Positions 6,550 through 15,660 of a stretch of DNA of 58,638 bases are shown here, piece by piece. The notes beneath the pieces are model-generated. The model was not told the DNA's origin, did no database searches, and saw only the letters and a program-made list of their open reading frames with translations. Within the stretch, counting starts at the first letter, position 1, and every line of letters starts with the position of its first letter. The DNA comes from a virus, in IMG/VR virus record IMGVR_UViG_3300042868_006575, positions 1 through 58,638 of that record; one strand, written 5' to 3'. A program made the translations under genes and the position numbers.

Positions 6550-8412
6550 ATGATAACAGCTTTTAAAAACATTTGGGCAAAAGAGCCTAATTATATTTCA
6601 ATTGAATACGCTTTAAAAAGGATTAAAGAGGGTAAATCTAAGGCCCTTGTTGATGAAATTAGAAACACATTAGATAAAGAAAAAGCAGGGGAACTAAAAA
6701 AGAACCTTCCTTGTATTTGTTTTAGTGGAAAGTTTGGTGCAGATAGAAAAGACGATCAAATCATTGAGCATAGCGGTTTTATTGTGCTTGATTTTGATAA
6801 TGTTTACGAGTTAAGGGATAAGCAAACTGAGATTATTTCAAATAAATACGTTTTTGCATGTTGGGTGAGTCCTTCGGGTAATGGGTTAAAAGCCTTAGTA
6901 AAGGTTGCTGATGGATCAAAGCATAGGGAGCATTTTCAAGCTTTGCAGGATGTTTTTCCTGAAATCGACAAAAGTGGTATAAACCCCAGTCGCGTTTGTT
7001 ATGAAAGTTACGATCCTGAAATTTACATAAACGAGGAAGCTGAGGTTTTTAATAAAACAAAAAAGACCGAAAAGATAATAACCTACGAAAGAACGGATGA
7101 TGATCAAAAGATATTTAAGAACATTCTTACATGGTTGTCTAATAAAAATGAAGCTTTTGTAACCGGGGAGAGAAATAATTTTATATTTAAGCTTGCGTCT
7201 GCTTGTTGTCGTTTTGGTATACATGAAATGACCGCAAATGCTATGATAAATAATGAATTTGTATCAAATTCTGAGTTTACAAAAAGTGAAGCAGATAGGG
7301 CTATTAGGTCAGCATATAAAGCAAATGCTTCAAGATTCAGTACAGCATCATTTGATAAAGAGATGTTGGTTGATAAAATTACTAGAAATGAAATTGAAGT
7401 AGAGAAAGCAGTGTTTGACGATGGATTGAAATTGAAGGATGTAATTTATGGTATTGATGTAAAGGAGCAGGCTTTGAGTATTTATGATCAAGGTTATGCA
7501 AAAGTAGATGGTATTGGTGTTCCAGAATTAGACGATAAATTTAAGCCAAAAAGAGGTGAAATTACAGTATTGACAGGTATTGGTAACTATGGTAAGTCGT
7601 CTTTTAAAAAATGGTATCAAGCAATGAGGATAATTTTGTACGGCGAGAAGTTTGCTTCATTTGCTCCAGAGGATAATCCACCAGAAGAATATTATCATGA
7701 TTTTGTTGAAATAATTTTAGGTTGCGATTGTAGTCCTAATAATCCTAATAGGCCCTCAAGACAAACTTATGAATATGTTTATGATTTAGTTTGTAAGCAC
7801 ATGTTTTATGTTTATCCAAAAGACGTTTCTCCTACTCCACAATATGTTATGGAGGTTTTTTTAGAGCTAATAGTTAAGGAGAATGTTGACGGGGTAGATA
7901 TTGATCCGTTTAACCAAATGGCTAACGAGTATAATAAGTTTCAGAGAAGTGATAAGTATTTGGAGTGGGTTTTATCTGTTTTTGCTAGATTTGCACAAAT
8001 CAATAATATTTATTTTTGGATTGTAGCTCATCCGGTTAAGATGCAAAAAGGAGGGGATGGTAATTATCCTTGCCCAGATGTGTTTGACTTAACAGACGGG
8101 GCTATGTGGAACAATAAAATGGATAATATTCTTGTGTATCATAGGCCTTATGCTCAAACAGATCCGCAGAACCCAACATGCGAATTTTACAGTAAAAAGA
8201 TAAGGAGGCAAAAAGTTGTTGGTAAAAAGGGGTTTATTGTATTTGAAATGTTTTTCAAGACTAGAAGATTTTTATTTGAAGGTTCAGACGTATTACAAAG
8301 GGTTTTGAATGAAAATAACATTAACTTTAATGCCGGTAATAAACCCACTCAGCAAGTAATAAGCAATGAATGGATTCCTTATGATAGCGAAAATGATGAA
8401 AATATTTTTTAA
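6550..8412 (+). CDS. Fused primase-helicase (BT4734-like N-terminus, DnaB/RecA-like C-terminus)
   Basis: A 620-residue protein. Residues 50-165 match the BT4734/VirE N-terminal primase-associated domain: ICFSGKFGADRKDD, the acidic pair LDFDN (81-83) and SPSGNGLKALVKV (107-119). Residues 185-265 form a helical PriCT-like segment. From about 320 there is a RecA/DnaB-type ATPase with Walker A GIGNYGKS (343-350), an acidic Walker-B-like GVDIDPFNQ and a WIVAHPVKM segment. One protein therefore probably primes and unwinds at the fork. It is the largest replication gene, and the phage encodes no DNA polymerase here, so the host enzyme must be used. Confidence 0.8.
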   Translation: MITAFKNIWAKEPNYISIEYALKRIKEGKSKALVDEIRNTLDKEKAGELKKNLPCICFSGKFGADRKDDQIIEHSGFIVLDFDNVYELRDKQTEIISNKYVFACWVSPSGNGLKALVKVADGSKHREHFQALQDVFPEIDKSGINPSRVCYESYDPEIYINEEAEVFNKTKKTEKIITYERTDDDQKIFKNILTWLSNKNEAFVTGERNNFIFKLASACCRFGIHEMTANAMINNEFVSNSEFTKSEADRAIRSAYKANASRFSTASFDKEMLVDKITRNEIEVEKAVFDDGLKLKDVIYGIDVKEQALSIYDQGYAKVDGIGVPELDDKFKPKRGEITVLTGIGNYGKSSFKKWYQAMRIILYGEKFASFAPEDNPPEEYYHDFVEIILGCDCSPNNPNRPSRQTYEYVYDLVCKHMFYVYPKDVSPTPQYVMEVFLELIVKENVDGVDIDPFNQMANEYNKFQRSDKYLEWVLSVFARFAQINNIYFWIVAHPVKMQKGGDGNYPCPDVFDLTDGAMWNNKMDNILVYHRPYAQTDPQNPTCEFYSKKIRRQKVVGKKGFIVFEMFFKTRRFLFEGSDVLQRVLNENNINFNAGNKPTQQVISNEWIPYDSENDENIF

Positions 8413-8429
8413 TTATAAAACAAAAACAA

Positions 8430-8816
8430 ATGTTAAAGATTCAGTTAATTGGTAGATTAGGGCAAGACTCTATTGTAAATGATGTTAATGGTAAAAAGGT
8501 TGTGAATTTTTCTGTTGCTCATACAGAGAAGTATAAAAACAATCAAGGTGGAGAAGTAAATAAAACAATATGGGTATCATGTGCATATTGGACAGATAAA
8601 TTAAATATTGCTAACTATTTAAAAAAAGGAACATCAGTTTATGTAGAAGGTAAGCCAGAAGTAAAAACATATACTGATAAAAATACTGGTAATATTTTAC
8701 CTCAATTAAGTATGAGAGTATCAAGTATTCAATTGTTATCAAGTCAAAATTCTAACAATGAAGAAAAGCAAAACAATGTTGATTTGATTGAGCAAACAGA
8801 CGATATGCCATTTTAA
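8430..8816 (+). CDS. ssb: Single-stranded DNA-binding protein
   Basis: A 128-residue OB-fold SSB. The N-terminus MLKIQLIGRLGQDSIVNDVN, the core VVNFSVAHTEKY, the WVSCAYW strand and the GKPEVKTYTD strand are all diagnostic. The acidic tail ends DDMPF, the conserved SSB tip that recruits partner proteins. It protects unwound DNA in replication and may also serve recombination with the exonuclease and NinG. The length is normal for the compact Bacteroidota type. Confidence 0.95.
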   Translation: MLKIQLIGRLGQDSIVNDVNGKKVVNFSVAHTEKYKNNQGGEVNKTIWVSCAYWTDKLNIANYLKKGTSVYVEGKPEVKTYTDKNTGNILPQLSMRVSSIQLLSSQNSNNEEKQNNVDLIEQTDDMPF

Positions 8817-8818
8817 TT

Positions 8819-9043
8819 ATGTATATTCATGAACTTAAAAATATAATAGATGTCGAAACCCCACTTGGAAAAGGAAAGGCAATCGCATGGATTGACTACG
8901 GAAGCGAACTCAACACTGTTTGGAAAGTTGTATTATACCACAATGGTATGGTCAGGAACTTTTACGACAATGACATTCTCGTCCACCCAAATCTTATGGG
9001 AGGAGGATATATTGATTTAGATTATTTCAAAAACAAAAAATAA
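8819..9043 (+). CDS. Hypothetical protein downstream of SSB
   Basis: A 74-residue protein that starts two bases after the ssb stop. It looks beta-rich, with TPLGKGKAIAWIDYGSE, KVVLYHNGM and GGYIDLDYF, perhaps a small barrel. No family is recognised. The codons are richer in C-ending forms than those of its neighbours. Its location suggests a replication or DNA metabolism accessory. Confidence 0.6.
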   Translation: MYIHELKNIIDVETPLGKGKAIAWIDYGSELNTVWKVVLYHNGMVRNFYDNDILVHPNLMGGGYIDLDYFKNKK

Positions 9044-9047
9044 AAAG

Positions 9048-9170
9048 ATGGCAAAAGCAACAGCTAGTTCTGCAAAACTAACTTTTGGTAAAAGAAAAAC
9101 CGGAAGTGCTAAAAAATCTTATAATAAACACTCTCCAAGACCAAAAAAATACAGAGGCCAAGGTAGATAA
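9048..9170 (+). CDS. Small basic protein (40 aa)
   Basis: A 40-residue Lys/Arg-rich protein starts MAKATASSAKLTFGKRKTG and ends KKYRGQGR. This conserved C-terminus is one I associate with short proteins in Bacteroidota phages. The ATG lies three bases after the preceding stop. Nucleic-acid binding is suggested only by charge. Confidence 0.6.
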   Translation: MAKATASSAKLTFGKRKTGSAKKSYNKHSPRPKKYRGQGR

Positions 9171-9180
9171 AACTATAATT

Positions 9181-9324
9181 ATGAATAATAAAGCCGCAAA
9201 AAAATTAAGAAGATTATCTGTAGCTCTTGCTGTTGGATCTGGTAAAACATTGGAAGATGCTGAAAGAATTTATAAAAATTTGAAATCAGTACATAAAGCA
9301 AATAAAAAAGCCCCTAAAAAATAG
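9181..9324 (+). CDS. Small helical basic protein (47 aa)
   Basis: The ATG at 9181 follows the 40-aa gene by ten bases, giving a 47-residue product. The frame is also open upstream, but that part lies in the body of the preceding gene, so the later start is preferred. The protein has two helices around a short Gly-Ser-Gly turn and a Lys-rich tail. It ends on a terminator. The function is unknown. Confidence 0.6.
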   Translation: MNNKAAKKLRRLSVALAVGSGKTLEDAERIYKNLKSVHKANKKAPKK

Positions 9325-9338
9325 GGGCCAATTTATTT
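9310..9338. terminator. Terminator between convergent genes
   Basis: A 7-bp stem (GCCCCTA at 9310-9316, TAGGGGC at 9322-9328) has a five-A loop and a moderately T-rich sequence after it. It overlaps the end of the gene stopping at 9324 and separates it from the convergent gene ending at 9351. Confidence 0.65.
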
Positions 9339-9350
9339 ACTTTTTACAGA

Positions 9351-9614
9351 TTAAGCATTTGCAGCTGCATTAAGTTGAGCTACTGTAGCAGTAGTATAAT
9401 ACAAAACTGATCTTTGGTTTAATCCTGTAGGAAGAACTTCAACAATTGAGTTCATTGATACGCCATTAGCAGTTGTTGCTACTGGTACTGGGTAAGCTAA
9501 AAAGCTTTGAGCAGGGAATCCGTAAACGATACCAGAAGTTGCTGGAGTTCCGTTAGGGTTTACTAGATCATATTGATTTCTGCGATATGCGGTTACTGAT
9601 ACTATTTGTGCCAT
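9351..9614 (-). CDS. Small virion-type protein, paralogue of 9649-9975
   Basis: An 87-residue beta-rich protein that aligns over its length with the neighbouring 108-aa protein. Both share a YRxNQxDLxNxNGTPAT opening, a Phe-Pro motif, a GVxMNSxxxxxPxGLNQ centre and an ending around ATVAxLxAA. It lacks the Thr-rich tail of its paralogue. The pair is transcribed from the opposite strand to the structural genes beside it. It is likely a minor virion or decoration protein, inferred from its similarity in style to the small structural proteins at 15661 and 27547. Confidence 0.6.
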   Translation of the reverse strand: MAQIVSVTAYRRNQYDLVNPNGTPATSGIVYGFPAQSFLAYPVPVATTANGVSMNSIVEVLPTGLNQRSVLYYTTATVAQLNAAANA

Positions 9615-9648
9615 TTTATAATGTTTTTATTTGTTTTAAAATTTTTGA

Positions 9649-9975
9649 TTAAGCTGCTGTTGTAGTTGTGGTTGTTGGAGCTGCTGTAGTAGTAGTGGTA
9701 GTAGTAGTTTGAATACCACTTCCGTTAATTGCAGCAACTAATCCAGCTACTGTAGCATTTGAATAAAACTTTGTAGATGGTTGATTTAATCCATTAGGAT
9801 AGAAATCAATTACAGAGTTCATTTGAACGCCATTTGCTACAACAGCGCTTGCTGTAACTTGAATAGCGTTTGTTGGGAAAGAGAATAACACACCAGCTGT
9901 TGCCGGGGTACCATTTTGATTGAATAAATCATTTTGGTTTTGACGATAAACATAAACGGATACTTGATTTGCCAT
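9649..9975 (-). CDS. Small virion-type protein with Thr-rich tail
   Basis: A 108-residue paralogue of the 87-aa protein downstream. After the shared beta-rich domain (about residues 1-88) it carries a C-terminal low-complexity tail of Thr runs broken by AAP. The same kind of tail is found in proteins encoded at 15661, 22412, 26941, 27547 and 42109, all in the structural region, which supports a virion role. A promoter-like element lies 44 bases upstream. The Thr tail may be a flexible linker or a glycosylation target; this is inference. Confidence 0.6.
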   Translation of the reverse strand: MANQVSVYVYRQNQNDLFNQNGTPATAGVLFSFPTNAIQVTASAVVANGVQMNSVIDFYPNGLNQPSTKFYSNATVAGLVAAINGSGIQTTTTTTTTAAPTTTTTTAA

Positions 9976-10018
9976 TTTTTTTAATTTTTTTTTGTTAAAT
10001 ATTTTTATTTGGGCAATA

Positions 10019-10026
10019 CAAATATA
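10019..10026 (-). promoter_or_regulatory. Promoter for the small virion-type pair
   Basis: TATATTTG on the minus strand matches TAnnTTTG. It lies 43 bases upstream of the ATG at 9975, in the divergent region shared with the promoter at 10055-10062. No -33 box is evident. Confidence 0.45.
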
Positions 10027-10033
10027 ATAAATT

Positions 10034-10062
10034 TTGTTAAATATATGAAATGATTAACTTTG
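10034..10062 (+). promoter_or_regulatory. Promoter for the packaging/structural operon
   Basis: A TTG (10034-10036) is followed by an 18-base spacer and TAACTTTG (10055-10062), a full match to the Bacteroidota promoter. The ATG is 19 bases downstream. The AT-rich element AATTAAATTAATTAA here lies downstream of the -7 box instead of upstream. Confidence 0.65.
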
Positions 10063-10081
10063 AATTAAATTAATTAAACTA

Positions 10082-10750
10082 ATGAAATTAAAAGCACCTA
10101 AAAACAGGGTAATTGTTCAGATAGATTTAGAGAGCAAAAATACCCATACCTTCTCTGATGGTACTAAAATAAGACTTGAAAGACAGTATGACAACTTTAA
10201 TATGAGATATGTCAAACCTGTTAATGCCACTGTAATAGACGGAGCTGGTATACCGGAAGGTTCGGATATTTTAATACACCATAATGCTACGCATGACACA
10301 TACCGTATATTTAATTATAGGCCCCCCACCCTTGAAGCTTCCTCTGAGGTTAGGATATTTTCAATACCTCAAGAGGAATGTTTCTTGTGGAAGGAATGTG
10401 GAACTAATGAGTGGAAAACATTAAACAATTTTATTACTGGATTAAGAGTATTTCAACCGTATAAGGGGTTAATTCAGGGTATTGAGCATAGTGTAATAAA
10501 GAATAAGATATATGTTACAAGCGGTCATTTGGCCGGAAAAGTTTGTGATACTGTGAAATCTGCGGATTATCAAATTATTTTTCAAGGTGCTGATGGTCAA
10601 GAGGAAAGTATAATAAGATTAAGGCATTGGGAAAAAGAAGAAAATAGTAGAGAAGAAATAATAGCTATAGATCATATTTCTACTGATTTAGTAAAAAAGG
10701 GTGATTTATATGTTGGTATTGCAGTATCTGATGCTAGAAAATTAAATTAA
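10082..10750 (+). CDS. Possible GroES-like double-barrel protein
   Basis: A 222-residue protein. The first 100 residues resemble a GroES barrel: APKNRVIVQIDLE, then VNATVIDGAGIPEGSDILIH, and finally EVRIFSIPQEECFLW where GroES has its last strand and ends. The second half (NKIYVTSGHLAGKV onwards) may be another beta barrel. The function could be a chaperone-like or virion assembly role, and the similarity is to the fold, not to catalytic residues. It is the first gene of the operon that leads into the terminase. A typical GroES is encoded separately at 21360. Confidence 0.45.
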   Translation: MKLKAPKNRVIVQIDLESKNTHTFSDGTKIRLERQYDNFNMRYVKPVNATVIDGAGIPEGSDILIHHNATHDTYRIFNYRPPTLEASSEVRIFSIPQEECFLWKECGTNEWKTLNNFITGLRVFQPYKGLIQGIEHSVIKNKIYVTSGHLAGKVCDTVKSADYQIIFQGADGQEESIIRLRHWEKEENSREEIIAIDHISTDLVKKGDLYVGIAVSDARKLN

Positions 10751-10752
10751 TT

Positions 10753-11142
10753 ATGTCAGCAGAATTAGAACAAAAAATAAAGGAACTGGAAAAATCAAAT
10801 GCTTATTTAAGTGGAAAACTGGCTTATTATGAGCAGGATGGTGCAATTAAATTGTATTATAGTTTGCAAAGAAAGGCTAATGAAATGGCTGAATTGCTTA
10901 ATAGGATTAACCTATTAGATATTGAACTAATTGATCCGAAAGACAAATCGTTTGAAAGGCTGCAAAAACTTTGGTCCGAAGCTGGTACCATTACAGAGTC
11001 TATCAGGGCATTAGAAATATCTGCCGGCATAAATCAAGAGGGAAAAGAAGCTAAAAAAGATGCAATCGTAATAAATAAAAGACCTTTTTCACCAGAAAGT
11101 GTTGCTGATGAAATTGGTGAATTAGCAGGCAAACGCTCATAA
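10753..11142 (+). CDS. Coiled-coil protein, possible small terminase subunit
   Basis: A 129-residue helical protein. The first 60 residues form a coiled coil (ELEQKIKELEKSNAYLSGKL and onwards). The C-terminal part is charged and ends SVADEIGELAGKRS. It sits directly upstream of the large terminase gene with one base between them, the usual position of the small terminase subunit that recognises DNA and regulates the motor. No DNA-binding motif is evident, so the assignment rests on position and oligomerisation potential. Confidence 0.45.
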   Translation: MSAELEQKIKELEKSNAYLSGKLAYYEQDGAIKLYYSLQRKANEMAELLNRINLLDIELIDPKDKSFERLQKLWSEAGTITESIRALEISAGINQEGKEAKKDAIVINKRPFSPESVADEIGELAGKRS

Positions 11143-11143
11143 T

Positions 11144-13192
11144 ATGTACGAAAAAATAGAAAATGGTTCCACGATTCACATTCAGGGGTTAGACTGTAAT
11201 CTTCCGCCTGAAGGATATGTATTCAATATATTGACTAAACAGGTTGAGTTTAGAGGTGTTTATAAAAGGTCGGATGTTCAATCAGAGCAATATTGGAAAA
11301 GAATACCTCTACCCTCTTGGTATGCAGATACTATGAAAGAGTGGGATGAGTATGATAAAAAGAAAAAAGATGATGCTCCAGAGTTTTATAATGAAAAACT
11401 AGAGGAGTTTAAGAAGCAAGAATGGGATAGGAGATTGAATGGTTTTTGGTATATGAATAATGGGAAGCCGACCTATTTGACTGGCATGCACTATTTGTAT
11501 TTACAATGGTGGAGTATAGATATTGGTTATCCTAAATTCAGGATGCCAGACCTAGAGAAGTTCTATTTTATGGACTATTGCATACAGGATCCGCTTTGCA
11601 TGGGTATGCTTGAGGTTACGAAAAGACGTTTTGGTAAATCTTTTGTTGCTGGTTTATTTGTTACAGAATATACTACTAGAACCAAAATGACAAATGGTGG
11701 TATTCAATCTAAAACCGGTTCGGATGCTAAGAAGTTCTTTGCTAAGACGGTTGTGAATCCATTTAGGAGGCTTCCTAAGTTTTTTAGACCTGAATATGAT
11801 ATGTCTTTGGGGGTTAATCCAAAATCTGAAATGAGGTTCCAGAAAACTAACGTGAGGGGCAAGAAGGCGGAAGAAAACGTAGATAAAGACGAGCTTGGTT
11901 CTGTTATTGACCACCAGTCTGCTGATACGGTAGCTTATGATGGACAAAAATTACATAGGTATGTGGCGGATGAGTGCGGTAAAACAACTGAGGTAAACGT
12001 ATATGATAGACACGAGGTTGTGCGTTATTGCTTATTAGATGATGAAGGTAAAATAATTGGTAAAGCACTTTACACTACAACCGTAGAGAAACTTACATCT
12101 GAAAAGGATGGTGTTCAAGAAGCTTTTAAACTTCTTTGGGAAGAAAGCAATCAAGAGAAAAGACAGGAAAATGGGGCTACATCAAGCGGTTTGTATAGAT
12201 TTTTCATGTCTGCCAAAAGAACAAGAAACTTTGATGATTTTGGTTATCCGGACGAAGAAAAAACTTTATTACAGATTGAGGCTGACCGAGAAACAGTTAA
12301 AAACAACCCTAGAGCATTATCAGCCCGTATTAGAAAGGAGCCATTAACTATTGATGAAGCTTTTAGTACAGATGCGGATGGTTGCATATTTAACGTAATG
12401 AATATAGGCGCAAGAGAGGCCTATTTAAAAGAAAACCCGGTATTGAAAAGAAAGGTTGTTTTCTATAGAGATATTGATCAAAGTGTTAGATGGAGAGATG
12501 CAACCGACAGAGAGGAGGATTTTCACTGGAAAATAACCCAATTTCCACCAAAAGGAGAAGAAAATAAATATCAATATGATTTAAAGCTAAAAAAGCCGGG
12601 TAGGCATCATGACGGGGCTATAGCAATTGATGGATATAGTAATAGTCAGGGCGGTAAATTTGGTTCAAAAGCATCTGCTTGGATTGGCAGAAGGTATGAT
12701 ATGATGGATCCAAAAAACACGGGAAAGGCTATTGGGCACTTATATGGACGTCCGCAAATAAAAGAAATGCTACATGAGCAGGTTATGTTGGCTGCTGAGT
12801 ATTATGGCTATAAGGCTTGGTACGAGCATAACAGTGATGATTATTTATCTTATTTTAGAGAACGAGGTCGTGTTGGGTATCTTGGCTCCTATCCTATGAT
12901 TTCAATTGATCCATCTAAAAGGGAAAACGCTGAAAGGTACAAGGGGTTCCCTACAACTCCTTTTAGCCTTACAAAACAGGCTGATACGGGTATTATGTAT
13001 TTTGAGCATCATATTGATTCTATAGATTTTGAAAATTTATTAGAAGATGCAAAAAAGTTTGATCCAAATAACAGAACTGATTTTGACCAAACTGTATCAT
13101 TTTTAATGTTATTGGTTTGTTTAATGGAGCCAGTACAAAAGCAAGAAAAAAGAGAACCTTTGGTAAAAACTTATGTTCCTTCATTAAGTTAA
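11144..13192 (+). CDS. terL: Large terminase subunit
   Basis: A 682-residue DNA-packaging motor. The ATPase domain has a Walker A variant TKRRFGKS (159-166) and a Walker B ending VADE (274-277). Downstream are acidic motifs consistent with the RNase-H-like nuclease, including DGAIAIDGY and a late Asp in FDQTVSFL. The enzyme pumps DNA into the prohead and cuts the concatemer. The extended N-terminus before the ATPase, with YLTGMHYLYLQWW, is typical of Bacteroidota podovirus terminases. The gene is followed by a promoter and then the portal gene. Confidence 0.92.
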   Translation: MYEKIENGSTIHIQGLDCNLPPEGYVFNILTKQVEFRGVYKRSDVQSEQYWKRIPLPSWYADTMKEWDEYDKKKKDDAPEFYNEKLEEFKKQEWDRRLNGFWYMNNGKPTYLTGMHYLYLQWWSIDIGYPKFRMPDLEKFYFMDYCIQDPLCMGMLEVTKRRFGKSFVAGLFVTEYTTRTKMTNGGIQSKTGSDAKKFFAKTVVNPFRRLPKFFRPEYDMSLGVNPKSEMRFQKTNVRGKKAEENVDKDELGSVIDHQSADTVAYDGQKLHRYVADECGKTTEVNVYDRHEVVRYCLLDDEGKIIGKALYTTTVEKLTSEKDGVQEAFKLLWEESNQEKRQENGATSSGLYRFFMSAKRTRNFDDFGYPDEEKTLLQIEADRETVKNNPRALSARIRKEPLTIDEAFSTDADGCIFNVMNIGAREAYLKENPVLKRKVVFYRDIDQSVRWRDATDREEDFHWKITQFPPKGEENKYQYDLKLKKPGRHHDGAIAIDGYSNSQGGKFGSKASAWIGRRYDMMDPKNTGKAIGHLYGRPQIKEMLHEQVMLAAEYYGYKAWYEHNSDDYLSYFRERGRVGYLGSYPMISIDPSKRENAERYKGFPTTPFSLTKQADTGIMYFEHHIDSIDFENLLEDAKKFDPNNRTDFDQTVSFLMLLVCLMEPVQKQEKREPLVKTYVPSLS

Positions 13193-13207
13193 TTTTTTTT
13201 TTTACTT

Positions 13208-13234
13208 TTGTTTGTAGGATATTTATTATATTTG
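13208..13234 (+). promoter_or_regulatory. Promoter upstream of the portal gene
   Basis: TTG at 13208-13210 and TATATTTG at 13227-13234 are separated by 16 bases, after a run of T. The portal start codon is 19 bases downstream, the same distance as at the promoters for 5639 and 10082. Confidence 0.6.
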
Positions 13235-13253
13235 ACAATAAAATAGGTTAAAA

Positions 13254-15650
13254 TTGGCCTCAAATCCATTAGACATAAATCCTTATAACGGCAGCGGACA
13301 GTCTTTGAAAGACTTTCAGTTGACTACAAACGTGCCTTCTAAATTAGATTTAGATTACGGTAGAAAAGTTGCCCAAAATATCTATGGTACTATTTATGGT
13401 AACCAGTCTTATTTTTGGATTAGAAATAATCGTTTTAGAAAAAATAGACAAATTGCAAACGGCAAGATAGATATGAGCGTATTTCTTGATCGTTTAGAAA
13501 TGAACGGTAAGAATAACTATGTAAATATTAACTGGAAATCTATTGTTATTGGCAATACAATTGTTTCAAGATTAGTTGGTTCTTGGATGAATCGCAGAGA
13601 AAAAATAAATGTAACTGCTGTAGATCCAACATCTGCTAATATTAAAAAAGAAATTGCTGATGAAGCTGAATTTGTTTATCAAAACAAAGAGATTTTATCT
13701 CAATTGCAACAAGAGTCTGGTATACCTGTAATTCCTCAAGATCAATTTATAGCAGAAGATAAAGAGGATTTAGATCTTTGGGTTTCTGAATTCAATCGTT
13801 TGCCTGAAGAAATTAAGTATAGCCTAGGTATTAATAATATATTTGACGCTAATGGATGGAACGCTGTTTTAAAGCACAGAATTCTTCATGATAGCGCAGA
13901 AGTTGGTTTAGTGTGTACATATACTTGGATGGATGATGAAGGTCAGATTCATGTAGATTGGATTAGACCAGAAAACGCAATTTATTCATATTCTGATTTT
14001 GCTGATTTTAGAGATACTACCTATAGAGGTCATATTTCATCAATGAAGATTAGCGAAGTAAGAGCCAGATATGGAAAAGCAGGCAACGGAAATTTATCAG
14101 AAGAAGAAATATTCAAGATAGCTCAGTTTTCAAAAGAGTATCAATTAACCGATAAGATTAAGTGGATGCAGGATTGGAACGTAGCTTATTTACGTCCTTA
14201 TGATGAGTGGAATATTGATTTGATGAATTTTGAAATTAGAACTTTAGATTCTGATGGTTATACTGTAACCAAAACAAAAAAGAATGGCAGCACTATTATA
14301 AGAAAAGGAAAGCCAGAAAAACTTGATGATAATCAAGAATATGTAGAAGAGAAGAAGTGGAATATATATAAAGGAGTTTATTGCCCTAACACAAAGACAA
14401 TGCTTGAGTGGGGTATTAAGAAAAACATGATTCGTCCGCAAGATCCAAAAGAAATGGGTGATGCGGAATTTTCTTATAGTTTCTACATGTATGATTTATA
14501 TGACATGAGAAACGTGGCTGTTCCAGAAAAAATTGAAGAGCCTATTGAACAAATGATTTTAGCTAGGTTGAAGATTCAGCAAATGGTATCAAAGATGGTG
14601 CCGGCAGGAGCTTCAATTGATGTTGATGCTTTGCAAGAATTAGATTTAGGTTTAGGTGATTCTGTAAAACCTTTAGATGTTCAAAAAATTTGGGAACAAA
14701 CTGGTAAATTATATTATCGTGGTAGAGATGCCGAAGGTAATCGTATCCCGGTTCCTATTAATGAATTGGCTAATACAGGGTTCGCGCCTCAGCTACAAGC
14801 TTTAATTCAATTATATCAATTCCATTATCAAGTTCTGAAAGATGAATTAGGTGAAGATCCTAATTTAATGAATCAGGCTGCACAACCAAGAGTCGCTGCT
14901 TCTAATATTGAAGCATCAAGACAATTGGCAAATAATGCAACAGACTACATGTATGATGCATATTTGTATGTAATGGAAGAAACTGGTAAAAAAGTAGCAT
15001 GTTTATTAAATAAAAGTGTTACTCATGGATCTAAAAAATATAGAGATATATTAAGACAAGAGGAAGTTAAGGATAGAAATTTCTTAGCTAAAGTTCAAAT
15101 GTTGCCAACTGATTTAGAAATAGTTAAATTAGAGGCAATGATGAATAATTCTATTACAGCAAATCCTCAATTAGTTTTATATCTTGATCCGTTTAAAATA
15201 ATGAGAGTTGCTAAGGAAAATGTAGAATTAGCTGAACTTTATTTTAGACAAGCTCAAAAGAAATATATAAAAACAGAGCAAGAAAAAGCTCAAACAAATA
15301 GTGAGCAAAATGCTCAAATACAGCAAGCTAGTATGCAGGCAAAAGCTCAGGGTGATGCCGCATTGCAGTCAGCTCAAACTCAATCAAGACAAAAAGAAAT
15401 TGTTTTACAGGGTTTATTTGATTTAGCAAAAGCTGGAATACCTGTTCCATCAGAATTACAGCAAGTTGTAAGCGGCGTTATTCAAAATTTTGATGTACCA
15501 TTAGAAATGGAAAATCAACAAATGATGCAAAGCATACAGCAGCAACAAATGGAACAAGAGCAACAAATGCAGCAAGAAGGACAAGCTCAACAACAAGAGC
15601 AGCCGCAGGAAGAAATGATTGAAGAACAAGAACAATTACAAACAGTATAA
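13254..15650 (+). CDS. Portal protein
   Basis: A 798-residue protein in the expected place between terminase and scaffold/capsid genes. The body carries the portal-style stretch with DWIRPENAIYSYSDFADF and a long helical region around ARLKIQQMVSKM. A final Gln/Glu-rich tail (residues 690-798) is low complexity. The portal forms the dodecameric ring through which DNA enters and leaves. The start is a TTG codon, since no ATG precedes the conserved MASNPLDINPYNG sequence. The assignment relies on size, order and general similarity to Bacteroidota podovirus portals. Confidence 0.8.
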   Translation: MASNPLDINPYNGSGQSLKDFQLTTNVPSKLDLDYGRKVAQNIYGTIYGNQSYFWIRNNRFRKNRQIANGKIDMSVFLDRLEMNGKNNYVNINWKSIVIGNTIVSRLVGSWMNRREKINVTAVDPTSANIKKEIADEAEFVYQNKEILSQLQQESGIPVIPQDQFIAEDKEDLDLWVSEFNRLPEEIKYSLGINNIFDANGWNAVLKHRILHDSAEVGLVCTYTWMDDEGQIHVDWIRPENAIYSYSDFADFRDTTYRGHISSMKISEVRARYGKAGNGNLSEEEIFKIAQFSKEYQLTDKIKWMQDWNVAYLRPYDEWNIDLMNFEIRTLDSDGYTVTKTKKNGSTIIRKGKPEKLDDNQEYVEEKKWNIYKGVYCPNTKTMLEWGIKKNMIRPQDPKEMGDAEFSYSFYMYDLYDMRNVAVPEKIEEPIEQMILARLKIQQMVSKMVPAGASIDVDALQELDLGLGDSVKPLDVQKIWEQTGKLYYRGRDAEGNRIPVPINELANTGFAPQLQALIQLYQFHYQVLKDELGEDPNLMNQAAQPRVAASNIEASRQLANNATDYMYDAYLYVMEETGKKVACLLNKSVTHGSKKYRDILRQEEVKDRNFLAKVQMLPTDLEIVKLEAMMNNSITANPQLVLYLDPFKIMRVAKENVELAELYFRQAQKKYIKTEQEKAQTNSEQNAQIQQASMQAKAQGDAALQSAQTQSRQKEIVLQGLFDLAKAGIPVPSELQQVVSGVIQNFDVPLEMENQQMMQSIQQQQMEQEQQMQQEGQAQQQEQPQEEMIEEQEQLQTV

Positions 15651-15660
15651 AATATAAAAA

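Noticed and set aside
9085-9180. Upstream extension of the 47-aa gene
   Set aside because: It runs through the body of the 40-aa basic protein gene, whose conserved end is recognisable.
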